Below, in pieces: positions 45,224 through 52,747 of a stretch of DNA of 64,000 nt. The stretch comes from Opitutaceae bacterium. Lineage in GTDB: Bacteria > Verrucomicrobiota > Verrucomicrobiia > Opitutales > Opitutaceae. The stretch is from positions 1 to 64,000 of the forward strand of contig JANQSC010000026.1 in assembly GCA_028284235.1 (NCBI GenBank). The letters are read 5' to 3'. The notes under the pieces were generated by a model. It saw only the letters and a program-made list of their open reading frames with translations, made no database searches and was not told the origin of the DNA. The position numbers and the translations under genes were made by a program. Position 1 is the first letter of the stretch, and every line of letters begins with the position of its first letter.

Positions 45224-45543
45224 ATCAAAAGTTGGAGTTTTGGTTGCTTCGCATACCTATGTTCGCGTCTTTGTTATGTATTTTTTTCCTTCTGCTTTTT
45301 GCGAGCATGGTAGGAGAGGAGATTACTGATGCAATTGATCGGTCGACGTTTGCTTATATTTCCATGCAGGGATTTGGATACGCGTCTATAATATTGGTTT
45401 TCTACTTGTGGGTATTTTATTTATACAGACTGGTTGCTGGCCGTCATAGTCGGACAAACTTGCAGAATCTATGGTTCGGTATTATTCTAGTATCGCTAAA
45501 TGTGTTTTCCCCATATTGGTTTTATTTGAGGAAACAGAAGTAG
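45220..45543 (+). CDS. small membrane protein, candidate RHS-tip partner or immunity protein
   Basis: 107 aa from a GTG at 45220 that overlaps the RHS stop (GTGA). Three membrane helices are visible (about residues 7-32, 45-70 and 80-102), and the end is basic. It is as AT-rich as the RHS tip. Its overlap with a polymorphic RHS tip is the classical place for an immunity gene, but nothing in the sequence proves that role. Confidence 0.7.
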   Translation: MNQKLEFWLLRIPMFASLLCIFFLLLFASMVGEEITDAIDRSTFAYISMQGFGYASIILVFYLWVFYLYRLVAGRHSRTNLQNLWFGIILVSLNVFSPYWFYLRKQK

Positions 45544-45561
45544 TGTTTATTCTCTGTTATT

Positions 45562-45587
45562 TTGACAATTAAGGGACGTAATATAAT
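45562..45587 (+). promoter_or_regulatory. possible promoter with consensus hexamers, short spacing
   Basis: TTGACA (45562-45567) and TATAAT (45582-45587) are both perfect but only 14 bp apart instead of about 17. They lie 55 bp before the next small membrane-protein gene. The short spacing makes this uncertain. Confidence 0.35.
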
Positions 45588-45641
45588 CGTAGTACGATGG
45601 ACTCGATTATTCGTCCTTGATCTGAAAAATCTTAAAGGCGA

Positions 45642-46079
45642 ATGGGGAAAAGTATAGCCATTGGCATCTTTATTGTGTATCTGTGTGTAATCGGGTACTT
45701 GTTCTTCTTCGTTCGTAGTAAAGCGACTGACCCAGTCGTTAGGCGATCAAGGGATCGTGCGAGAAGACTCATCGTTGGACTTGTTGCTTGCGTTCTTTTC
45801 ACAGTAGGCTTTTTTATGTTCTCTTTTCGAACCAAAGGAAAAGAGCTGACGAAAAACGAATTGATTACTTTGTCTAGGACTTGGAAAGATTCAGAACTTG
45901 TTCAGTGGCACTACGTGGGGACTCACGAAGGTTATGACTACTTTCATCACAGAGATCTGAATACTGTTATGGGGTATCGGGTTAAGGAAGGGGAGATCGA
46001 GATAGATACGAAGTTTGAGGCTACCTCGGATGAAACGCAATGGATACTTATGCCTTGGGGGCCGCAAAGGGGTCAATAG
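45642..46079 (+). CDS. small membrane protein with cytoplasmic or periplasmic tail
   Basis: 145 aa. Two membrane helices (about residues 5-26 and 43-65) are followed by an 80-residue polar domain (LVQWHYVGTHEGYDYFHHRD and WILMPWGPQRG). The sequence is AT-rich like the RHS tip. It lies 98 bp after the previous gene with its own possible promoter. No family recognised; it may be a second immunity-type gene left from an earlier tip. Confidence 0.65.
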   Translation: MGKSIAIGIFIVYLCVIGYLFFFVRSKATDPVVRRSRDRARRLIVGLVACVLFTVGFFMFSFRTKGKELTKNELITLSRTWKDSELVQWHYVGTHEGYDYFHHRDLNTVMGYRVKEGEIEIDTKFEATSDETQWILMPWGPQRGQ

Positions 46080-46204
46080 TCAATTGTCAACTTGCCTCCG
46101 GGGGTGACCTTTCGGTTCATACCGAGGAATTGAGTGTCAAGTCGCGCGAGGAGAAAATACGAAAGACTCATCTGTGAATCAAACTTTGGGTTCAATATAT
46201 TTGG

Positions 46205-46399
46205 ATGCGGAGAAAGCGCCCCATGATGTATATTTTTATTACCACGTTGATAGGACTATTTATCTTAGTTGCCTTCTTACTACCTGCGACACTGCCTTTT
46301 AAGATTGTGTATGGACTGCTGTTTCTCGCGCCAATACTATTGTTTTCTTATGGGTTGATTGAGAAAAAGAGGAAGAAAGCTGATGAGGATAAAAGTTAG
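46205..46399 (+). CDS. very small membrane protein
   Basis: 64 aa with two adjacent hydrophobic segments (about residues 7-30 and 33-52) and a Lys-rich end (EKKRKKADEDK). It is the last AT-rich gene of the RHS cassette. No family recognised. A second possible start lies six codons downstream. Confidence 0.55.
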   Translation: MRRKRPMMYIFITTLIGLFILVAFLLPATLPFKIVYGLLFLAPILLFSYGLIEKKRKKADEDKS

Positions 46400-46476
46400 A
46401 GCGCTTTAGCTTGGTAAGCACTGATGCGATCTGTTCCTTTACTTACATTTGAGTCCACTTCGTTCTCGATAGGACG

Positions 46477-46632
46477 CTAGTTGTTGTTGCTGAGAAGGTG
46501 TTCTCTGATTGCGGTTGCTCCCTTCTTGTAGACCGCGAGAGCAAGTAGTTCGCCGTCTACGAAGACGGCCCAGAAGCGGGAGCTCTTCCATCGTTGGATG
46601 CTCACTTCTGCCTGTCTTCGCTTTTGTTTCAT
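46477..46632 (-). CDS. 51-aa small protein, divergent partner of an RHH gene
   Basis: 51 aa from the ATG at 46632. The pattern RWKSSRFWAVFVDGELLALA followed by VYKKGATAIREHL resembles a group of tiny proteins I associate with CopG-like or XRE-like regulators in many Gram-negative bacteria, where they are uncharacterised. The start codons of this gene and the ribbon-helix-helix gene are 53 bp apart, with a palindrome between them. It is basic and probably forms a small beta-hairpin plus helix. Its function is unknown. Confidence 0.7.
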   Translation of the reverse strand: MKQKRRQAEVSIQRWKSSRFWAVFVDGELLALAVYKKGATAIREHLLSNNN

Positions 46633-46661
46633 GTACAACAAAGTAAAACAAAGCAAACATT

Positions 46662-46673
46662 GCTTGATCAAGC
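46662..46673. promoter_or_regulatory. 12-bp palindrome between two divergent small genes
   Basis: GCTTGATCAAGC is a perfect palindrome in the 53-bp space between the starts of the 51-aa gene and the RHH gene. It is well placed to be the operator for the RHH protein and to control both genes. Confidence 0.55.
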
Positions 46674-46685
46674 CAAAAGTTAACA

Positions 46686-46850
46686 ATGTTGCGCATTGTG
46701 AGCGGCAAGAAAGAAAACACATTGGGTATCCGAGTCGATGACGAGCTTCTGAAGACGATCGATCGTCTGGCCAAGGCCGATGAACGCAGTGTCTCGGCGA
46801 TGGCTCGGCTTCTTATCCTCGAGGCTCTTCGCGCTCGAGGCGAAGCGTAG
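46686..46850 (+). CDS. 54-aa CopG-like ribbon-helix-helix regulator
   Basis: 54 aa. The strand NTLGIRVDDELLKTIDRLAK leads into a helix, then the turn DERSVSAMARLLILEALRAR, a CopG/ParD-like ribbon-helix-helix pattern. It is a likely autoregulatory DNA-binding protein for the divergent pair. GC content is back to the genome level, unlike the AT-rich genes just before it, so it marks the right border of the RHS cassette. Confidence 0.85.
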   Translation: MLRIVSGKKENTLGIRVDDELLKTIDRLAKADERSVSAMARLLILEALRARGEA

Positions 46851-46936
46851 TAGCGGTTTCGGCGATTTCGAGTGTTGCGGGCGGTTGGCGTTTGATTTGG
46901 CGTGTGCGGCTCGCTCGGCGATCGAGCCCTACCTTC

Positions 46937-48544
46937 TCAACGCTCCTGTATCCGCTCAATTGCTTGATCGAATAGTTCGATCGCGCGCTGTCGTTGGGCG
47001 TCGCTTTTGTATGCCCCTTTGGTTTGGTAGTACTCGCGGCGGGTTTGTAGTTGGTCGAGGATGAAGGTTTGGTCCGGTTCGGAGCGAATGGGTTGTTGGG
47101 CGACGATGACGCGGGTGGCGTTGGTGTGGGCCATGGCGTCGAAGCCTTGGGCTTCGATAGCGGCCCCTCGTCCCCAGGCGGCGACCCAGCCGCTTGTGTC
47201 GAATTGGATGGCGCGTTCAATTGACCATCGGTGGATTCCGTCGTGCTTGGTTTTATGGATGGAGGATTCGAGTTCCGTTCCGTTGTGGACGAGTTTGAAT
47301 TCTCGCAGCGCTCGTGGAGAGGAGAGTTCGGCTCGAATGGTCACTGTGCCGCTTTTTTCGAGTTCTACAGTTCCTCCGATGGGTTCGTTGTTGACGCTGA
47401 GCGTGATGATTGGTCCTCCGGAAATGAATACACGGCCGCGGGTAATTGCTGCTTTGAACGATTCGAAGTCGTGTTTTCCATCGGTGTGGACGTAAGTTCG
47501 GATCGATCCGAGCATGGGTTGCCAGGGATCGCGCAGGGGCGAGTTGGGGAGATCGGTGCCGGCGACGGGTGGGAGGAAGATGCCGCAGTTCATCAAACGG
47601 TACCAATTTTCGACGCGGTAGATGAAGCCGTTGCTGATCTCCAGGAAATCCATTTGGCCGAGGACGGCGTCGGCGAGGGCGGTGGACTGCGAGCCGAGCG
47701 TACCTCCGTGGGCGGCTCCGACGAGAGCGCCTTGCGAGCGGGCTTTTGCGAGGACGTCGTGGAGTGGCGGGTAGTTTTCGACGACTGCGGGCCAGCCCAT
47801 GCCACCGGTCGAGTAGGGCTCGATCACTTTTCCGATTCCGAGCAGGTTGATGTGGCCTTGGGCGTTGTCGCGGTATTCTTGGCCGGGAGTGAGCGAGCGT
47901 TGGCCGTCGTCGGTTCGACCCGCTTCGCCGTAGTTGAATTGTCGCGACCAGACGCCGGGCGTCATGCCGCCTTTGAGAACCATGAAGTGGCCTCCGCGTA
48001 GTCCATCCGCATCAAGCATGGTCAGCCAGCGTTCGTCGTCTTTTGGATCGAGGCGATCGAAGTGGAGGTGCTCGTCGACGGAGATCCAACCTTGGGATTC
48101 GAGATGGGACCAGCGTTTGAGTCGAAGTTCGAAAGTCGTTTGAAGGTTTCCCAAAGAAACGGTTCTGATGGTCGGTTTGTATTCAAATCCTCGTGTCGCT
48201 GTAATCGAGACAGTGTTGGCGGCGTTTGGTAGGTCCACGGCGAGTGGGCCTTCGCCGGTTGCGTAGATGGCGGTGAAGGTCTGGCCTTTACGTTTGTGGA
48301 TTGAGGTGAAACGGATGCCGTGAGCATTGACCCAGTTGGGGACGTAGGGGTTGTTGTTTACGGTGAAGCTTACACGGGCAGCGACGGGTTCGCCGGTAGT
48401 GTCGTCGATAACATTGAGTTGGAGTCGTCCGCTTTCGATGGATTCCCCGTTCGCGAAGGAATGGGTGATGGGCTCGTGTTCGTGGGCGAGCGCTGGGGCG
48501 AACGCGAGAAGGGAGCAGAGCGCGACTAGTCTGGGGTAGAGAAT
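46937..48544 (-). CDS. CehA/McbA-like metallohydrolase (PHP-type), exported, no canonical start codon
   Basis: 535 codons if read from the ATT at 48544. A clear signal peptide follows that codon (LYPRLVALCSLLAFAPALA, then HEHEP), so the protein must begin near there. Yet no ATG, GTG or TTG occurs in frame between the upstream TAG (48593-48595) and a GTG at 48238, which would cut off 102 residues. The catalytic part has SVDEHLHFDR, GAAHGGTLGS and VAGTDLPNSP, a PHP-like metal-binding pattern as in CehA/McbA-like proteins. The substrate is unknown. Either a rare start is used, or a start mutation or sequence error has occurred. Confidence 0.75.
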   Translation of the reverse strand: MLYPRLVALCSLLAFAPALAHEHEPITHSFANGESIESGRLQLNVIDDTTGEPVAARVSFTVNNNPYVPNWVNAHGIRFTSIHKRKGQTFTAIYATGEGPLAVDLPNAANTVSITATRGFEYKPTIRTVSLGNLQTTFELRLKRWSHLESQGWISVDEHLHFDRLDPKDDERWLTMLDADGLRGGHFMVLKGGMTPGVWSRQFNYGEAGRTDDGQRSLTPGQEYRDNAQGHINLLGIGKVIEPYSTGGMGWPAVVENYPPLHDVLAKARSQGALVGAAHGGTLGSQSTALADAVLGQMDFLEISNGFIYRVENWYRLMNCGIFLPPVAGTDLPNSPLRDPWQPMLGSIRTYVHTDGKHDFESFKAAITRGRVFISGGPIITLSVNNEPIGGTVELEKSGTVTIRAELSSPRALREFKLVHNGTELESSIHKTKHDGIHRWSIERAIQFDTSGWVAAWGRGAAIEAQGFDAMAHTNATRVIVAQQPIRSEPDQTFILDQLQTRREYYQTKGAYKSDAQRQRAIELFDQAIERIQER

Positions 48545-48627
48545 TGAGATGTAGTGAGTATTGGATTGAGTGAGTAAATGGTCAATCTCGACCTATGGGA
48601 CTAATGAAAGAGAGTTGTTTGGTTTTT

Positions 48628-48696
48628 CCCACAGATTACGCAGATGAACACAGATCTTTCTGAATCATAAACTACTCTATCTGCGTAATCTGTGGG
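48628..48696. repeat. inverted repeat CCCACAGATTACGCAGAT, copy 1
   Basis: The 18-nt arms (48628-48645 and 48679-48696) are perfect inverted copies around a 33-nt loop. The left arm continues into GAACACAGAT. A second copy with the same left arm lies at 50748. Similar sequences are known to me as a repeat spread over unrelated bacterial phyla. Confidence 0.85.
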
Positions 48697-48814
48697 CGAA
48701 CAAATGAACATCTAGAAATTCATTTTCTGACTCCCTGGTCGTCGCAACGCGATTGTTGCGAAAAGGAAGATTGTCATTGGGGGCGATCGGCGCGAATCCT
48801 GCACGTGAGAAGTG

Positions 48815-50209
48815 ATGAATCGATACCTGCAAACCGGAGCGTCAATCCTGGGAATTCTCCTGCTGTTTCTACCTTGGATGGTCGGAGTCGATGGGCTTGG
48901 ACCGGCGGGGGAGATCACTTTTGGGATCTTCTTGCTGGCGGCGGTTTACTGGGTCTTCGAGCCGATTCCGATCTACGCGACGTCGTTGATCGTTATCTTG
49001 CTTCAAGTGCTTCTGCTCAGCGACCAGGGTGTGATCGATGTGAGCAGCGACTCCTACGTCCCCGAACGCTATCAAGTGTTCTACGGCGCGCTGGCCAGTC
49101 CGATCATTATCTTGTTTCTGGGCGGCTTCACTTTGGCAGCGGCCGCAGTGAAATACGGCATCGACAAAAGCCTCACGCGCTTGCTGATCCAGCCTTTTGG
49201 CTCGAACCCGAAGTTTGTGTGCCTGGGAATGATGCTCTCAACGGGCCTGCTCTCGGCCTTCATGAGCAATACGGCGACGACGGCAATGATGATGACTATG
49301 GTGATCCCCGTCATTGCCGTTCTCGGCCCGAAGGATCCCTTTCGAAAGGGGGTCGCTCTGTCGATCCCGATCGCGGCGAACATCGGGGGCGTGGCCACCC
49401 CGATCGGCAGTCCGCCTAATGCGATCGCCTTGACCGCGCTGAAAGAGCAGGGGATCGCGATTACTTTTTCGACGTGGATGCTGTTGGCAATGCCGCTTGT
49501 ACTCGTGATGCTTGTAATTTCGTGGCGGATACTCGTTTGGCGATTCCCGCCGTCGAAGGAGCCGATTCGCTTGGATTTGTCCGAAACGTTCCAATGGACG
49601 CGGAACGCAACCATTGCGGTTTGGGTGTTTGTGGGAACGGCGTTGCTTTGGATCACGGAGGCCCTGCACGGAGTTTCGTCGACGGTAGTCGCATTCATCC
49701 CTCTGGTCGTCTTGACCGCGACTGGCGCTTTGAGCGCGACGGACATTCGTCGTTACCCCTGGGAAGTGCTTTGGCTCGTCGCGGGCGGCTTGTCCATGGG
49801 CGTGTCGTTGAAGAATACCGGTTTGGCGGAGTGGTTGATTGGACTGGTCGCGTGGGAGAATTTGCCGGTGTTTTCGATTGCGCTGCTGTTCGTTGCGGTC
49901 GCTTACAGCGTAGCGAATCTGGTTTCGAATACGGTCACGGCATCGCTGCTCATTCCGCTGGCGACGGGTCTGGGAGCGGCGGGCGCGCTGGGGCCGGGCG
50001 CTTCAATCGGGACCTTGGTGCTTCTAATCGGTATCGTCGTGAGTTTTTCCATGATGCTGCCCGTTTCCACGCCGCCGAACGCGATCGCGATGAGCACGCA
50101 ACTGATCAAAACGAAGGACATGGCGACCGCTGGGGCTCTGGTGGGAATCGTCGCGGTAGCGCTTTGCGTCTTGTCCTATTTGTTTTTCTGGCCGATGATC
50201 CTTGGGTAG
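48815..50209 (+). CDS. SLC13 (DASS) family sodium/anion symporter
   Basis: 464 aa from the ATG at 48815; a GTG one codon earlier is also possible. There are about 11-12 membrane helices. The two family signature loops are visible: SNTATTAMMM followed by IGGVATPIGSPPNAIAL, and later VSNTVTASLLIPL with STPPNAIAMSTQ. These mark the two inverted repeats that bind sodium and carboxylates or sulfate. The likely substrate is a dicarboxylate or sulfate. A receiver-like gene follows after 12 bp. Confidence 0.93.
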   Translation: MNRYLQTGASILGILLLFLPWMVGVDGLGPAGEITFGIFLLAAVYWVFEPIPIYATSLIVILLQVLLLSDQGVIDVSSDSYVPERYQVFYGALASPIIILFLGGFTLAAAAVKYGIDKSLTRLLIQPFGSNPKFVCLGMMLSTGLLSAFMSNTATTAMMMTMVIPVIAVLGPKDPFRKGVALSIPIAANIGGVATPIGSPPNAIALTALKEQGIAITFSTWMLLAMPLVLVMLVISWRILVWRFPPSKEPIRLDLSETFQWTRNATIAVWVFVGTALLWITEALHGVSSTVVAFIPLVVLTATGALSATDIRRYPWEVLWLVAGGLSMGVSLKNTGLAEWLIGLVAWENLPVFSIALLFVAVAYSVANLVSNTVTASLLIPLATGLGAAGALGPGASIGTLVLLIGIVVSFSMMLPVSTPPNAIAMSTQLIKTKDMATAGALVGIVAVALCVLSYLFFWPMILG

Positions 50210-50221
50210 CAAACCCCGTTT

Positions 50222-50719
50222 ATGAATCAGGTTTACGTACTTTGCGTGGATGACGACCCCGAGGATCTGCGCCAGATCGAGAAGGATTTGGCCGGAATTG
50301 GCGAATCGTTCCCGATCGAATACGCCGAATCGGCGGAGGCGGCTCAGCCGATTATCGCCCATCGAAACGAGGAGGGCGACGTTCCGGGACTGATCATTTG
50401 CGCCCATGTGCTCTCCGGGGAAAACGGGGTGGATTTTCTGATTCGCGTTAACAGCGATCTCGGGTTTGTGGATACGCGCAAGATGCTCATTACGCGCAAC
50501 GCGACATTCGACGACACGATCAAAGGACTAAACGAAGGGCGCTTAAACTATTTTTTGAGCAAACCCTGGAAAAGCGATGAACTCGCCCAGATCGTGAAGG
50601 AGCAGTTGACCGAGTATTTTATCAGAGCCCGCAAAAACCCCATGCCGCAAATTGAAGCGCTGGACTCGATGCGTATATTGGACGCCATCCACAAAGGGCT
50701 CATTCCGAGGGAAGTGTAG
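50222..50719 (+). CDS. receiver domain protein lacking the phosphorylation aspartate
   Basis: 165 aa. The receiver fold is clear: acidic pocket VDDDP (residues 9-13), T91, and SKPW with K114. But the phosphoacceptor position is Ala61 in GLIICAHVLSGENGVDFL, where an Asp is expected. So it is an atypical receiver that probably cannot be phosphorylated and may bind a partner constantly. About 35 residues of helix follow, with no output domain. It starts 12 bp after the transporter stop with no visible ribosome site, which suggests coupling with that transporter. Confidence 0.85.
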   Translation: MNQVYVLCVDDDPEDLRQIEKDLAGIGESFPIEYAESAEAAQPIIAHRNEEGDVPGLIICAHVLSGENGVDFLIRVNSDLGFVDTRKMLITRNATFDDTIKGLNEGRLNYFLSKPWKSDELAQIVKEQLTEYFIRARKNPMPQIEALDSMRILDAIHKGLIPREV

Positions 50720-50747
50720 TAACCGCGGATAAGGGTTGGATTTTTGG

Positions 50748-50816
50748 CCCACAGATTACGCAGATGAACTCAGATATTTTATAAATTGATCTGCGTTAAT
50801 CTGTGTAATCTGTGGG
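50748..50816. repeat. inverted repeat CCCACAGATTACGCAGAT, copy 2
   Basis: The left arm at 50748-50765 is identical to copy 1. The right arm (to 50816) is ATCTGCGTTAATCTGTG followed by TAATCTGTGGG, an enlarged form with an extra partial unit. It lies between the receiver gene and the convergent dehydrogenase, 2 kb from copy 1. Confidence 0.8.
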
Positions 50817-50843
50817 CGACTTTTATAGGGATCAACCCAGAGA

Positions 50844-51743
50844 TTAGTCTTTGCGGAACGTGTCGGCCATGAAGTCGACCATTTCGGGGACCATTTTGTC
50901 GGCCCAGCCGGTGGAGCGGGCGAGGCCGAGGGCTTGCTTGGTCGCGGGCGATAGAAAGCTGGGGGCTCCGAGGTCGTCGGCCATGGAATTGTAGTAGCCG
51001 ACGTCTTTGCGTCCGTTGGCGATGGAGAAGGCGAGCATGTCTTTCACCCCGTCGACAGCGTTGGCCTTGATGAAGTCCAGCATTCCCGAGTGGAGCGGAC
51101 CGGAGGCCATTACGTCGTAGAGGGTTTCGCGTTTCAGTCCGGCCAGATCGGCTAGGGCGAAGGCTTCAGACGCGGCGCAGGCCATGGTCATGGCGAAGAA
51201 ATTATTGATGAGCTTCAACGTGTGCCCGGTGGAGATGGGGCCAATATGAAAAATGTTTTCGCCGAGGTCGTCGAAGATCGGCTTGGCTCGGGCGAAGTCC
51301 TCGTCGCTGCCGGCGGACATAATGTTGAGGAGTCCGTCGACGGCGTGGGCGGGAGTGCGGCCGAGCGGGGCGTCCATCATGCTGGCGCCTTTTGATTTGA
51401 GCGCGGCTTCGAGTTGCAAAGTCGATTGCGGGAGCGAGGTGCCGAAGTCGATGACCAGCGAACCGGGCTTGATGTGGGCGATGACTCCGTCCGGACCGTT
51501 CATATTGGCTTCGACGGACGCGGATGTATCCACGCAAAGCATTACAACGTCGCTGGCTTGAGCGAGTTCGCCGGGGGTCTTGGCTTCAGTAGCGCCGCGG
51601 GCGACAGCGGCGTCGATCGCTTCGCGCTTACGGTGGGCGATGACGGTCATCGGGTAGCCGAGGGATTGGAGGCGTTCGACCATGGCGGAACCCATCAGGC
51701 CGAGGCCGATGAATCCGATAGACGGTTTTTCTGTATCAGACAT
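50844..51743 (-). CDS. 3-hydroxyisobutyrate dehydrogenase family NAD(P)-dependent enzyme
   Basis: 299 aa. The Rossmann signature IGFIGLGLMGSAMVERL stands at residues 9-25. The later DAPLGRTPAHAV (substrate loop) and GHTLKLINNFFAM (catalytic Lys) are in place. The family reduces or oxidises beta-hydroxy acids such as 3-hydroxyisobutyrate, tartronate semialdehyde or glyoxylate; which one cannot be told. It is divergent from an SGNH-like gene 94 bp away. Confidence 0.92.
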   Translation of the reverse strand: MSDTEKPSIGFIGLGLMGSAMVERLQSLGYPMTVIAHRKREAIDAAVARGATEAKTPGELAQASDVVMLCVDTSASVEANMNGPDGVIAHIKPGSLVIDFGTSLPQSTLQLEAALKSKGASMMDAPLGRTPAHAVDGLLNIMSAGSDEDFARAKPIFDDLGENIFHIGPISTGHTLKLINNFFAMTMACAASEAFALADLAGLKRETLYDVMASGPLHSGMLDFIKANAVDGVKDMLAFSIANGRKDVGYYNSMADDLGAPSFLSPATKQALGLARSTGWADKMVPEMVDFMADTFRKD

Positions 51744-51837
51744 ACGATTGATTAAACTGGGGTTGTTCGTGGCGCGCTTCCCTTTAGGCGCTTGCGAATG
51801 ATGAATAAAAAGGCGAGAATGCAGGGATATTGAAATT

Positions 51838-52713
51838 ATGGAAATGAAATTTCGCGCTTATTTCCTGTGTTTGGTTTTTGTATCCGCCGTTGCTGGGAGC
51901 CGTGCGGAGGACGGTGCTCAGCGGGTTTTGTTTCTGGGCAACAGCGTTTGGGATTACCAGGGCGGGGTGCCGCAGGCGTTTATCGGGTTTTGCGAGGCGG
52001 AAGGGCTGTCGTTTTCCGCCACGAGTCAGATGAAAGACCGCGCCAATCGCCACGGTATCGAGTTTTTGGACATCGGCCGGATCCCGCTCAGCTTGCCGGA
52101 GGTCGCCGCGCGGGCGGATCTGTTGGAAGCGATTCGCTCGGGCGGCTACGACTACGTTGTGCTCGAAGGCAGGCGCTCGGGATACTTGCTGCCGTCGTGG
52201 GTGGATCGACCGGAAGATCGCGGCGCGAGTATTCCGTATGCGGAGAATTTGACGGCATTGGGAGCGATTCACCGGGCGATTGTGGAGTCGGGTGGGCGAA
52301 CCGTGTTGTACATTCACCCGGGGCTGAAGACGACGCCGGAACTGAAACTACCGGTCGCGGAGATCTATCGTCGATTGCGGACGGATTTGGAGGGAATGGT
52401 CATCGGCGGGGAAACGCATTCGGTCATCCTCGTTCCGGCGAGTCAGCTGTGGCTTGATGGGGTTCGACGCTATGGTCTCGACAACTGGTTCGCGGACCGG
52501 GGGCACGGGGCAGAGCTGGCCCGTTTCGCTAGCGGGTGCTTGCTTTTCACCTACATCACGGGCAAGGACCCGCGGGGGAATGGGTTTCGGTCGTTTCCCA
52601 AACCTTGGACGGTTTCGGCGGATACGCCGGCGCGGCGAGCGAACGAAGACGACGCCGATTGGGTCGCCCGGCAGGTTTGGCTCTACTACACGAGCGAAAA
52701 CCCTGACCGTTGA
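51838..52713 (+). CDS. exported SGNH-hydrolase-like protein
   Basis: 291 aa with a signal peptide (about residues 1-24). The mature start VLFLGNSVWDYQGGVPQAF fits block I of SGNH/GDSL-like proteins in the GNS form, and GYDYVVLEGRR resembles block III. The usual DxxH block is not clear; DRGHG near the end may replace it. So the fold assignment is fair, but catalytic activity is open. It is followed after 34 bp by an M16 peptidase gene in the same direction. Confidence 0.65.
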   Translation: MEMKFRAYFLCLVFVSAVAGSRAEDGAQRVLFLGNSVWDYQGGVPQAFIGFCEAEGLSFSATSQMKDRANRHGIEFLDIGRIPLSLPEVAARADLLEAIRSGGYDYVVLEGRRSGYLLPSWVDRPEDRGASIPYAENLTALGAIHRAIVESGGRTVLYIHPGLKTTPELKLPVAEIYRRLRTDLEGMVIGGETHSVILVPASQLWLDGVRRYGLDNWFADRGHGAELARFASGCLLFTYITGKDPRGNGFRSFPKPWTVSADTPARRANEDDADWVARQVWLYYTSENPDR

Positions 52714-52747
52714 ACGGCTCGGCTTTGGTCGTGACCTGGCGACGAGA

